A stretch of DNA of 64,000 bases from Pichia kudriavzevii (taxonomy: Eukaryota; Ascomycota; Pichiomycetes; Pichiales; Pichiaceae): NCBI RefSeq assembly GCF_003054445.1, contig NC_042507.1, forward strand, positions 2,356,001 to 2,420,000, written 5' to 3'. The notes below the pieces were generated by a model, which was given only the letters and a program-made list of their open reading frames with translations, was not told the origin of the DNA and searched no databases. A program made the translations under genes and the position numbers. How positions within the stretch are numbered: the first letter of the stretch is position 1; each line of letters begins with the position of its first letter. Positions 56,517-64,000 of the stretch are shown in pieces.

Positions 56517-56973
56517 GTTCTTGTTACTTGAAGCCTTGAAAATATCTTTATTTAATGTAAGGTAAATTTTGTAAGCTAGTAACTAGCTGATCTAGAAAAC
56601 TTCGCAACGTGAGAAAATAATCTAATTATTTTTCATCCATATAAACCCATATAAAAGTGCAACATGATTGGAGCTCTGCATCACCGCATTGTGCTTAGGG
56701 GATCATGTTCTTCCTAATCCATCTCACTAGTTTGCTTTTATTAAATGCTTACTATCTTCGGTACCTCAATTGTTACAAGCAGAGCTGGAGAGCATCACTC
56801 AATCACGTGATACTCACGCTGTATACCACAAAGAAAATCACGTGACCTAGGTGGAAAAGAGCTTGGACGACGATATGTTTTTTTTGTATAGGAGTTTAAG
56901 ACATCAACTTCAATATTCGGTTTTTGGCACCAAAAGCCCGACCCCCCTTGCAAAGTAGGGTCCAAGACGTTGA
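56517..56973. promoter_or_regulatory. Divergent promoter region, TRM61-like / TEN1-like
   Basis: The 457 bp hold no gene. The main feature is a pair of ATCACGTGAY sites (56802-56811 and 56837-56846), listed separately. CCATATAAACCCATATAAAAG near 56638-56658 carries two TATA-like boxes facing either way. Confidence 0.55.
56802..56846. promoter_or_regulatory. Paired ATCACGTGAY sites
   Basis: ATCACGTGAT and ATCACGTGAC have their CACGTG cores at 56804 and 56839, 35 bp apart. They lie 130-170 bp upstream of the TEN1-like ATG and about 290-330 bp from the TRM61-like start. Sequence and spacing are close to the pair upstream of PTA1. The core with flanks fits Cbf1-type bHLH binding. Confidence 0.6.
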
Positions 56974-57312
56974 ATGGGGAAACTCATTGTGGTGCAGTTT
57001 GAAACGTTGCATGGTATACAGAAAACAACGTTTTATAGAATAATCGGCCGTGTTCTACACTATGATAGTGACCGGGGTATAGCAAGAATACAGAGTTTAT
57101 TTGACAACTCAGAATGCGAAGTTGAGCTAGACTTTGAGCAAAGCAAGCCATTTGTACTCTACTCTAAAATGGTGATAGATATGAGTGTGGTGACGGTAAT
57201 ATCTTTCTTCACGAAGGAATGGGTTCTGAAAGAGATTACAATGAGTGTCATTGAGATGCCATCTTATTTGATTGACAGTAAGGAAATACTTTTAAAGTTT
57301 GCCAAGGATTAA
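56974..57312 (+). CDS. TEN1: Small OB-fold-like protein, possible telomere protein Ten1
   Basis: This 112-residue protein has the strand-rich pattern of a single OB fold: KTTFYRIIGRVLHYDSDRGI, ARIQSLFDNSECEVELDF, VIDMSVVTVISFF. Size and the phrase RIIGRVLHYD resemble Ten1, the smallest subunit of the CST complex that caps telomeres with Cdc13 and Stn1. Ten1 is very poorly conserved, and replication factor Rfa3 and Rmi1-type proteins share the same fold and length, so the name is tentative. No other domain, signal or membrane segment is present. Paired CACGTG sites lie in its promoter. Confidence 0.5.
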   Translation: MGKLIVVQFETLHGIQKTTFYRIIGRVLHYDSDRGIARIQSLFDNSECEVELDFEQSKPFVLYSKMVIDMSVVTVISFFTKEWVLKEITMSVIEMPSYLIDSKEILLKFAKD

Positions 57313-57530
57313 ATGATCCCCTTCCTTCCTCTTTGGAATTACCTGTTAATACTGAGGCTTAATGAGACTATGGAATGAGGACTTAATAGACCCAAATGAA
57401 AATATAGTAGAAAAAATATATACGATTAAATTACACAAGCTGAGTAAACAAAAACGAATAGGAAGAAGTTCGGTATTCTTCACTTGATTATATTGAGCTA
57501 ATTGAGCAATAAATAAGTGCAATTACTTGT

Positions 57531-58127
57531 TTAAAACTTGACCTTGGATCTTCTCTTGTTTGTGAGCAAAATCTTTTGAGGTTCTTCTTCCTGTTGTTCT
57601 TCGTCTTCGGAGATTTCCATTTCTTCGTCTTCGTCGTCTTCTTCCATTTCTTCCTCTTGTCTTTGTCTTTCTTCTCTTGCGAGTCTCTTTTCTTCCCTTA
57701 TTCTTAATTCGACGTCCCTCATCTTCAATAATTCTGGGTTCTCCTCCACCAATTTCTTATCCAAAGCTAATGCTCTCTCCTTGTTACCTCTCATTCTGTT
57801 CTTATAGAACGCACGTTCTCTCTTTTGTCTAATTTCCTCAATTCTCGCCATGGCCTTCAGGGTGGTTTGAACTAAGTCTCTGTTGTATCTAACTGGGACA
57901 TTTCTTCTCTTAGCAAAGGTTAGGGTAGTATCAACAGCCAATTCTTTACCAGCTGCTTTACGGAAAGCTTTAGTCCATTTAAGTTTTCTTGGATTTCTTC
58001 TCTGTTTAAAATTTTTATGGCACTTGGAACGACAAAATCTGAATTCCTTGGCATCGTTACGAACAAATGTTATTCCGTGGCCAGGATAAACTGGGGATGA
58101 ACAAAAATGGCAACTATAGATTCTCAT
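57531..58127 (-). CDS. RLP24: Ribosome biogenesis factor Rlp24
   Basis: This 198-residue protein is Rlp24 (199 residues in S. cerevisiae), the L24-like protein that holds the place of eL24 in nucleolar and early cytoplasmic pre-60S particles until Drg1 removes it. The L24 zinc ribbon is at the N-terminus ([40 protein letters not shown]), with four Cys ligands. [16 protein letters not shown] and [13 protein letters not shown] follow. The C-terminal extension that recruits Drg1 is helical and charged, with a long Glu/Asp tail and a basic end (NKRRSKVKF). Confidence 0.96.
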   Translation of the reverse strand: MRIYSCHFCSSPVYPGHGITFVRNDAKEFRFCRSKCHKNFKQRRNPRKLKWTKAFRKAAGKELAVDTTLTFAKRRNVPVRYNRDLVQTTLKAMARIEEIRQKRERAFYKNRMRGNKERALALDKKLVEENPELLKMRDVELRIREEKRLAREERQRQEEEMEEDDEDEEMEISEDEEQQEEEPQKILLTNKRRSKVKF

Positions 58128-58437
58128 TGTTGATGATCTGGTATATACAGAGGTGGGAGGTTTTACTTCTGAAAAAAAACGTTACCTAATCAAAGGTGCA
58201 ATACAAACTTGAAAAATGATAAATTCATGTTTTGAAAATGTAAAGGAAAAAAAAAAAATCTTAAAAAATTTTCCTTCCTTATTGGGAAGCAAGAGCAGGA
58301 CAAAAATTCCGGCAATTGCGAAATTATCAAAAATAGAAAACAGAAAAATCACGGCTCCACGAACTAAACAATAATTGGATCGATCCGATGTGTCGAAGGC
58401 CACTTGATCGTTAGAAATACTGTAAAACAAAGGCACA
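58128..58437. promoter_or_regulatory. Divergent promoter region, RLP24 / SEC2
   Basis: The 310 bp include AAAAAATTTTCC at 58263-58274, an RRPE-type element 136-147 bp upstream of the RLP24 ATG. It also holds a long poly(A) run at about 58247-58258. No PAC motif (GATGAG) was noticed nearby. Confidence 0.5.
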
Positions 58438-60339
58438 ATGGAAGAGGGAGGAGACAATGGTATTCAATCTGGAATCCAATCTGGAGTAGCTGGACTAAGG
58501 TCTACCTTTGCCGAAACGAAAAATACACAGTCCACCGGTAGTGATGAGAACACCGTTGAGAAACTTTCGTTGAAACTACTTGAGCAAACGCAACTTACGA
58601 ATGAACTTCAGCAAGAGATAGCAAACTTGAATAAAAAATATAGCCAACAGAAACAACTACTAATACAAGCAAGAAAAGAGAAACATGAGGCTGATCTAGA
58701 GGTGACCAGATTATCTTCCGAAATTGAAGATATTAGCGCAGATTTGTTTGAACAAGCTAACCTTCAGGTTAGGGAGGCTAAAATCGATGCTGACGAAACA
58801 GAAAAAATGAATGAACGGCTCTCCAACACTATCAAGGAAAAAAACACGACTATTGAAATTTTGCAAATTGAGTTATCAAACTTGAAATCCCTAATGTCAA
58901 AAATGATGGATCAAAAGGAAACTCTATCACCGCATTTAGAACGACAAGAATCTGCTACAAAGATAAACAGTTCGAACGAAACAGCTGAGATTCCCAGCCA
59001 TGCAAAGTTCTGCACTAATCTTCTTTCGTCCTTCAATGAGAAAACAATTTACTCACCAATGTTCAATCAAATCAGGTTTGATCTACCAGCATTTGAGACT
59101 TTTAAGGATTCACTCATTGATATAAAATCGAGCAAATTTGATATCCTATCAACTAAATTCTATGCCAAATTAATTGACGAACTCGATGAAACTCTCAGGT
59201 TGGATAAGGCGCCTTCATTACAAAGTATCAAATTGCGATGGAATAGAAAGACATTTTTGCGTGAATTGACAGAAAAGGCTGTCACGATTGAACCTTTGAG
59301 TGCAGCCACGGAATCTTGGAAATCGCAGACTTTGCACAGCTATGTTCCTGCAAGTTCGTCATCTGAAGTATCAACACCGGAAGCACATGACCCAGAGAAC
59401 ATGCCGTCATTATCTAGGTTTGGCACCTCAAATACAGTTGTTACCTCTTATGATCCATCTTTGTTCAAAAATGTTTCTGATCATATAGGTGACAAGGGTC
59501 ACGGAGTGTCACCGCTAGCAGTTACCACGCCGTGTGGCCTATGCGGCGAGCAACGAAGGGATATGAATTTCTCAAGATTGTACCACTTACGAATTGAAGA
59601 TTCGTCATTACACAAATCCGATTTTGCACTATGCATAAATTGTGCTAATAAGTACCGGGTAGTTGTGGATCTCTTAAAATTTGTCTACTCTCTAAACTCG
59701 AACAATATGCATTTGCATTCTGACATAGGCGATTTCTTAAGGTGGTCTTGGGCTAACATTGTGAATCTGAAAGCAAAAGTTTGGTATGCCGTTAATATTG
59801 GTATCTGGAGTGAAAAGGAACTATTTGGTCTTGTTTACGGCTGGCAGAATGATTGGCTGGTTTCGGCTCCAATTCAAACGAACACACCCTCCAAATCTTC
59901 ACGGTATAGCATTACTGAGACATGCCAGACATCAAGTTCAGCAAGTGCCGTGTATTCTAATGATACTAAATCCAATCTAGATAATACCAAAAGAGACTCG
60001 TATTTACAATCGCCGAAGGGTAAAGGGTGGGCCGGGTGGACTGAAGTGGTGCAGCAGACACATACGGAAAAGTCGGTGACGGTTAGCCCGCAGTTACTAG
60101 GGTTGGGGCCGAGACGATCTAACGTGAGTTTGGTATCTGACAAGGTCGAAGACGCCATTTTAAAGAGTCAGGAGCAAGAGGTTGCTGTAGATGCTGGATT
60201 TGAAGATGCTGTTGAAAATGTAGACTCCATTATCAAGAAATCGGATTTGACAGTTCCCCATGATACACTCGCTAGTGACACCAAGGAAAGATTAGCTGAT
60301 TCAGAAAGAAATGAGGCGAAAGTATCTCCAGCAGTCTAA
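58438..60339 (+). CDS. SEC2: Rab guanine nucleotide exchange factor Sec2
   Basis: This 633-residue protein is Sec2, the exchange factor for the Rab GTPase Sec4 on secretory vesicles bound for the bud. The N-terminal 40-165 residues form a long coiled coil with the Sec2 catalytic signature SSEIEDISADLFEQANLQVR. A middle domain has a Cys-rich segment at about 360-405 (CGLCGEQRRDM, FALCINCANKY) and a helical part. The S. cerevisiae middle region binds Ypt32, Sec15 and PI4P. The C-terminal 200 residues are Ser-rich and probably disordered, with many SP/TP sites. The gene is followed by an inositol 5-phosphatase on the same strand. Confidence 0.92.
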   Translation: MEEGGDNGIQSGIQSGVAGLRSTFAETKNTQSTGSDENTVEKLSLKLLEQTQLTNELQQEIANLNKKYSQQKQLLIQARKEKHEADLEVTRLSSEIEDISADLFEQANLQVREAKIDADETEKMNERLSNTIKEKNTTIEILQIELSNLKSLMSKMMDQKETLSPHLERQESATKINSSNETAEIPSHAKFCTNLLSSFNEKTIYSPMFNQIRFDLPAFETFKDSLIDIKSSKFDILSTKFYAKLIDELDETLRLDKAPSLQSIKLRWNRKTFLRELTEKAVTIEPLSAATESWKSQTLHSYVPASSSSEVSTPEAHDPENMPSLSRFGTSNTVVTSYDPSLFKNVSDHIGDKGHGVSPLAVTTPCGLCGEQRRDMNFSRLYHLRIEDSSLHKSDFALCINCANKYRVVVDLLKFVYSLNSNNMHLHSDIGDFLRWSWANIVNLKAKVWYAVNIGIWSEKELFGLVYGWQNDWLVSAPIQTNTPSKSSRYSITETCQTSSSASAVYSNDTKSNLDNTKRDSYLQSPKGKGWAGWTEVVQQTHTEKSVTVSPQLLGLGPRRSNVSLVSDKVEDAILKSQEQEVAVDAGFEDAVENVDSIIKKSDLTVPHDTLASDTKERLADSERNEAKVSPAV

Positions 60340-60576
60340 TTTAATATCTTCTATATGTAATTATTGTAACTTTAAGGCTAGAGTATACTACAAAATTGAA
60401 TGAATCGATGATTTGTAGAAGTAAAAGTTGATTTTCTTTTTTTTTGAAAAAAAAATGTAGGAGTTGCATGACAGTTTTCTTTTTTGTACGAGAATCGCTT
60501 ATAGTGTGAATATTGTCTCTTTCCGAGCAGATCTCTTGGACTACTACTTGGTTTTTCCCCATTTCCATATCACCCA

Positions 60577-63501
60577 ATGTTCTACTCATCCCAATCGTTA
60601 CTTGAATCAGTTGGCTCTGCAAAGAAAGAGAGTGAATCCGTACATTCGGAGAAGGAGGAAAACAATAATTTTGTTCTTGCGTCAACCATCCCAGATGCCA
60701 GTCCAGTAAAAAAGGAAGGAAGTAATCCCAATACCCCAGTATCCAAACATGAAATCAAAAAAGACTCAGGACAGAAGACTAAAGGACAGCTCCAACTGGA
60801 TGACAGTTCAAAGTTTGCTGTTGGCTCAGATGATGAATCGGTTAACGGGATTGTTATGGAAGTACCGAGTGAAACGCCGTCATCGTCTCCGAGAAGTAAA
60901 ACGTTGGACTTTATGAAGTTACTAAACCCCTCAAATTTGCTATCTTCATATAACCTTTTACTGGAATCATTTTATGAAGAACATAGGCATGAACTAGTTC
61001 AGCCAACAAAGCTTGTCATGAGAGTTATAACCTGGAATCTAAACCAAATGAAGCCTCCTAGTCTGAAAACACTAGCAGGAGAAGATGGTAGAGAATGGGC
61101 GTCTTTCTTTTATGCGGGGGATTCCACAGTTAACGAGGGCAACCCTAATGGTTTGGCAGACATTTATTGCATCAACTTTCAAGAAACCATCTCTCTGAGG
61201 TCATTTTCGAAAAACACTAGTGCAATAGAGGATTGGGTAACCTTTTTATTGTCAGTATTAAATGCAATTTCCATTCACCATTATCAAGTTGTTCATAAAA
61301 CAGGTCTTTTAGCATTAACTTCCATAGTTTTGGCCAAAGAGACTCTGAATGAAGACAAGTTGCATGGATTTAACGGTCAAATACATGATATTAAGGAAGA
61401 TTCTTTAGGATTGGGATATTTACGATGGGCCAATAAAGGATGCATTTCGGTGCAATTTACAATTGGAGGAATCAACTTGGGCCTGACAAAGGGGTCTAAA
61501 ACACACAGTCACATTTCCAAAGGTGATGATTTAGGATATCATTTTGACGAATTAGATGGAACTGCATCTAAAATACCTGGTATTGAAGTTCAGCTACTAA
61601 ATGTCCATTTAGTCCACGGTGAAGACCAACAACAGGTTCAACAGAGATGGGATTCGTGGGCCAAAATTGAAAGAAAAATTGGCTTAAATGATCGAACGGT
61701 GAAATTGGCATATGATCCCATAACTGGAGAACTCAAAACCTCTGCTAGAAAGAGATTAGAAACCAGATTGAGAGAAAAACTAAAAAAAGATAAGTCACGT
61801 AATCGTAACAAGGAAGGTAGCCCTAATATTGAAACAGAATTAAAAGCCTTGAGTATTAGTGATGATTCGGTTAGGGAATCTCATATCCCAATGCATTTTG
61901 CTAAAATCGAAGAGCAGAAATTTCAAGGAGTTGTCACTCCAATCGATATCTTGAAAATTACTAAATTGATTGAAGCATCCAAATCGGTCGTTGTTTGTGG
62001 AGATACTAACTATAGACTTGATCTTGAAAACAACTCATCGAATCAGGGTGCTATCCACGAATACGTGAGTAAAGGCCTGTGGAATAAAATATACAAGGAT
62101 GATCAGTTAAGGAAAGAGATGCTTGCAAAAAGAGTATTTGTGGGATTTGAGGAACTACCTGTTAAATTTGCCCCAACTTTCAAAATTTTAAACAACTCTT
62201 ATGGGAAGTGGGCGTACCAGGAAGTACCACAAACCTCCCATCAAAGCTCTTCGGACGATGTGAGTAATAAACGGCAAAGGAAACCTGTGCCAGTTGAACA
62301 CTTAAAAATGGAATCACCATATTATATTCCAAGGTATGACGGCAAGCGCCTACCAGCGTACACTGACCGGATTGTCTATACCAATCGTCCTTACTTTCGA
62401 AACCTTGACCAATCGTATAGCTCCATAGCTATTAGAGGGTCTGATCATCTACCAGTGGCTGCATCATATGTGATTGATGCACCTTTAGTTCAACAGTCCA
62501 AACTTAACGCCATAAAGGGACAATTTAACAATGTGTGGGATAGTATCATAAACACTCTGCAATTTCTAGGAGTTACTAACAAGATTACTATTATACATGG
62601 CATTACTAGTAGATTTGCAAATTCTGAATTAGAGTCTATGAAAGGCCAAGTTATTGAAACGTTGCCGCTGAAAGCAGGCCATATTAAATTTGCAGCAATG
62701 GCGGGTGAAACTATATCTATCAAAATTGGTATTCAAAACATTGTAGATGAATCATTCGAGCTTGTCATAAAAGAGCAAAGCGGTCGGGAATGGTTTGGTA
62801 CGAAGATTGATATTGATTGCAAGGAAATCAAGGAAGGAGAGACAACAACCCAAAATGACAAATCTTCTAATTCCGTTTCTACCATTGGATCCCACAGGAT
62901 GGGTGAGATTATTTTAACTTTTAAGCAGTCTTCTCCAGGAAAGTTGGAAAGAACGTTCATCGCAGAGATTCCTGAATATTCTCTATGTCCCGCTTACAGG
63001 AAGTTCTTTGCACTATCTGTTGATATCAAGGATATTTTTGGTGTTTCACTGGATGAGATTACTGAATCTGAATTTTCAAATATCAAAAATTGCTTTGAAT
63101 TTGTTTTTCATAATTCAACTACAGGTGTTTTAGAACGGATGGAAGCGATCAGTTCAATTGATGATTTCAATGATTTTGAATGGATATTGGTTAGAGAAGT
63201 AACTCTGTGGGGGTTCGAATCTGAAAAGTATTCAAATTTAAACGGCACCTTGAGCCCCAAAGAGAATTTGGGGACTGTTACAGTCATGTCATTTTTATAC
63301 ACGTGGCTAAAATCTCAAACTGGAAACCTGCGTGCCAATAGCTCAAGAAGTAAGATGACATTTACATACGTAATCAAGCTCATTAAATTTTTCCAACTGG
63401 ATGCTGAACAAGGCTACAATCTTTTTGGGTGGTTGTTTGCTGATGAATATGAGCTTGCTGATTATTTAGAGCAAGATTCCGACATCAAAGTGAATCTTTA
63501 A
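60577..63501 (+). CDS. Inositol polyphosphate 5-phosphatase without Sac1 domain (OCRL/INPP5B-like)
   Basis: This 974-residue protein has the IPPc catalytic fold that removes the 5-phosphate from PI(4,5)P2 or inositol polyphosphates. Motifs in order: TWNLNQMKPP (from about residue 150, Mg-binding Asn), CINFQE (about 190-200), LLNVHLVHGED, GDTNYRLD at 475-482 (where GDLNYR is usual), PAYTDRIVY at about 593, and SDHLPVAAS at 622. The N-terminal 100 residues are disordered and Ser-rich. No Sac1 domain precedes the catalytic part, so it is not a synaptojanin (Inp51-53), and it is much longer than Inp54 (384 residues). The extra 330 C-terminal residues hold a beta-rich region and helices (FTYVIKLIKFFQLDAEQGYN), recalling the ASH-type tail of OCRL. 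Confidence 0.85.
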   Translation: MFYSSQSLLESVGSAKKESESVHSEKEENNNFVLASTIPDASPVKKEGSNPNTPVSKHEIKKDSGQKTKGQLQLDDSSKFAVGSDDESVNGIVMEVPSETPSSSPRSKTLDFMKLLNPSNLLSSYNLLLESFYEEHRHELVQPTKLVMRVITWNLNQMKPPSLKTLAGEDGREWASFFYAGDSTVNEGNPNGLADIYCINFQETISLRSFSKNTSAIEDWVTFLLSVLNAISIHHYQVVHKTGLLALTSIVLAKETLNEDKLHGFNGQIHDIKEDSLGLGYLRWANKGCISVQFTIGGINLGLTKGSKTHSHISKGDDLGYHFDELDGTASKIPGIEVQLLNVHLVHGEDQQQVQQRWDSWAKIERKIGLNDRTVKLAYDPITGELKTSARKRLETRLREKLKKDKSRNRNKEGSPNIETELKALSISDDSVRESHIPMHFAKIEEQKFQGVVTPIDILKITKLIEASKSVVVCGDTNYRLDLENNSSNQGAIHEYVSKGLWNKIYKDDQLRKEMLAKRVFVGFEELPVKFAPTFKILNNSYGKWAYQEVPQTSHQSSSDDVSNKRQRKPVPVEHLKMESPYYIPRYDGKRLPAYTDRIVYTNRPYFRNLDQSYSSIAIRGSDHLPVAASYVIDAPLVQQSKLNAIKGQFNNVWDSIINTLQFLGVTNKITIIHGITSRFANSELESMKGQVIETLPLKAGHIKFAAMAGETISIKIGIQNIVDESFELVIKEQSGREWFGTKIDIDCKEIKEGETTTQNDKSSNSVSTIGSHRMGEIILTFKQSSPGKLERTFIAEIPEYSLCPAYRKFFALSVDIKDIFGVSLDEITESEFSNIKNCFEFVFHNSTTGVLERMEAISSIDDFNDFEWILVREVTLWGFESEKYSNLNGTLSPKENLGTVTVMSFLYTWLKSQTGNLRANSSRSKMTFTYVIKLIKFFQLDAEQGYNLFGWLFADEYELADYLEQDSDIKVNL

Positions 63502-63564
63502 TAACTTTTTTATAGAAAAAAAATTTTTGTACATAATCAAGAATCATTTATAGTCTAAAAAGAA

Positions 63565-64000
63565 CTATACCACCATAACATCAAGTAAGCGATTACATTC
63601 AAATATATCTCCACTTGCAATATCAAGGACTTTAAAGTCATATATATTAAACATACCTCTTTCCACACTCATTAACTCGAGTTCACATTCGTAAAGGTTA
63701 CCATGTTGTAACGTAACTCTTAAGTTATTCGTCAAGCTTACTAAACCTGCTGTATTAAATTTCTGGTAGAAGTTCCTTATCAGCTGACCATTAGAGAACA
63801 GTGGGACAGTGTCCATCTTATTTCCGGATTGAATGGGGATGGGGGGTATGGTTTTTTCATATTCCTTTTTGATTGAACTTTGGACATACAATATCAAGTC
63901 CATTCCAGCTTGGGACTTATTTAATAGTTGGATTTTCCAACTAAACTTTTCTCCGAGCTTAACCCTCGTTGGCCCACTAACAGCAATGACAAGACCACGT
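63565..64000 (-). CDS. TRS65: 3' end of a probable TRAPPII subunit Trs65 (partial)
   Basis: A minus-strand frame is open from the right edge to a stop at 63565, giving 144 residues; it does not start at the internal ATG (63903). The visible part is beta-rich: AVSGPTRVKLGEKFSWKIQL, LNKSQAGMDLILYVQSS, LRVTLQHGNLYECELELMSV and FNIYDFKVLDIASGDIFECN. An Ig-like strand pattern with a C-terminal ...IASGDIF... fits Trs65/Kre11, the fungal-specific subunit of TRAPPII that serves as GEF for Ypt31/32 at the late Golgi. Without the N-terminus the family call is tentative. The gene is convergent with the 5-phosphatase, 63 bp away. Confidence 0.6.
   Translation of the reverse strand, partial: RGLVIAVSGPTRVKLGEKFSWKIQLLNKSQAGMDLILYVQSSIKKEYEKTIPPIPIQSGNKMDTVPLFSNGQLIRNFYQKFNTAGLVSLTNNLRVTLQHGNLYECELELMSVERGMFNIYDFKVLDIASGDIFECNRLLDVMVV

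Overview
The window is a gene-dense piece of a budding-yeast (Saccharomycotina) nuclear chromosome. It carries about 36 mostly intronless protein genes on both strands, AT-rich spacers with poly(dA:dT) and pyrimidine tracts, one tRNA gene, and no recognisable transposon, LTR, CRISPR array or operon. The genes are clear relatives of Saccharomyces cerevisiae genes, but at 27478 there is a complex I accessory subunit (NUZM type), which the Saccharomyces lineage has lost. CTG codons fall in membrane segments and in a DAD4 position occupied by a hydrophobic residue in S. cerevisiae, so CTG probably reads as Leu. A Pichiaceae or related non-CTG-clade yeast fits best; I cannot name the species.

Layout. 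1-5.2 kb: 5' tip of a likely AP-3 sigma gene, then RNA-processing genes PRP9, PTA1 and CBC2. 5.2-16.3 kb: a YOR283W-like histidine phosphatase, MRPL13, a CBS-PB1 membrane protein, a Zn2Cys6 regulator, an F-box protein, a Ser/Gln-rich basic protein and tRNA-Arg(CCU). 16.3-17.8 kb is the largest gene-free stretch. 17.8-26.3 kb: a KTR mannosyltransferase, TLG1, an unknown gene, LSC1, ARP8 and a membrane protein. 26.5-37.8 kb: a small F-box protein, NUZM, dipeptidyl peptidase III, DAD4, NOP10, SWA2, ECM4-like, TFB1 and COA1. 38-49 kb: SKG6/TOS2-like, CCM1-like PPR, a possible 51-codon gene, SBE2-like, UGA2 and DPL1. 49-57 kb: a mitochondrial membrane protein, a DAL5-family transporter next to a second Zn2Cys6 regulator, and a mitochondrial TRM61-like methyltransferase. 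57-64 kb: a TEN1-like OB-fold protein, RLP24, SEC2, an inositol polyphosphate 5-phosphatase, and the 3' end of a probable TRS65.

Starts were assigned at ATG. In many genes the frame stays open upstream only to a GTG or TTG, which a yeast would not normally use, so those starts were moved in (PRP9, the phosphatase, CBS-PB1, first regulator, F-box, LSC1, DAD4, NOP10, ECM4-like, TFB1, SKG6-like, UGA2, DPL1).

Taken together the genes are housekeeping: mRNA processing and transcription (PRP9, PTA1, CBC2, TFB1, ARP8), mitochondria (MRPL13, LSC1, NUZM, COA1, CCM1, UGA2, TRM61-like), ribosome biogenesis (NOP10, RLP24) and membrane traffic or cell wall (TLG1, SWA2, KTR, SBE2, SEC2, 5-phosphatase, TRS65). 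I found no clearly new biological system. The most interesting signals are regulatory: two promoters with paired ATCACGTGAY sites, including two abutting 12-bp palindromes; a perfect 26-bp palindrome at 27112-27137; overlapping upstream ORFs on both Zn2Cys6 regulator genes; RRPE-like motifs at both ribosome-biogenesis genes; and a run of three post-Golgi Rab-cascade genes at the right end.
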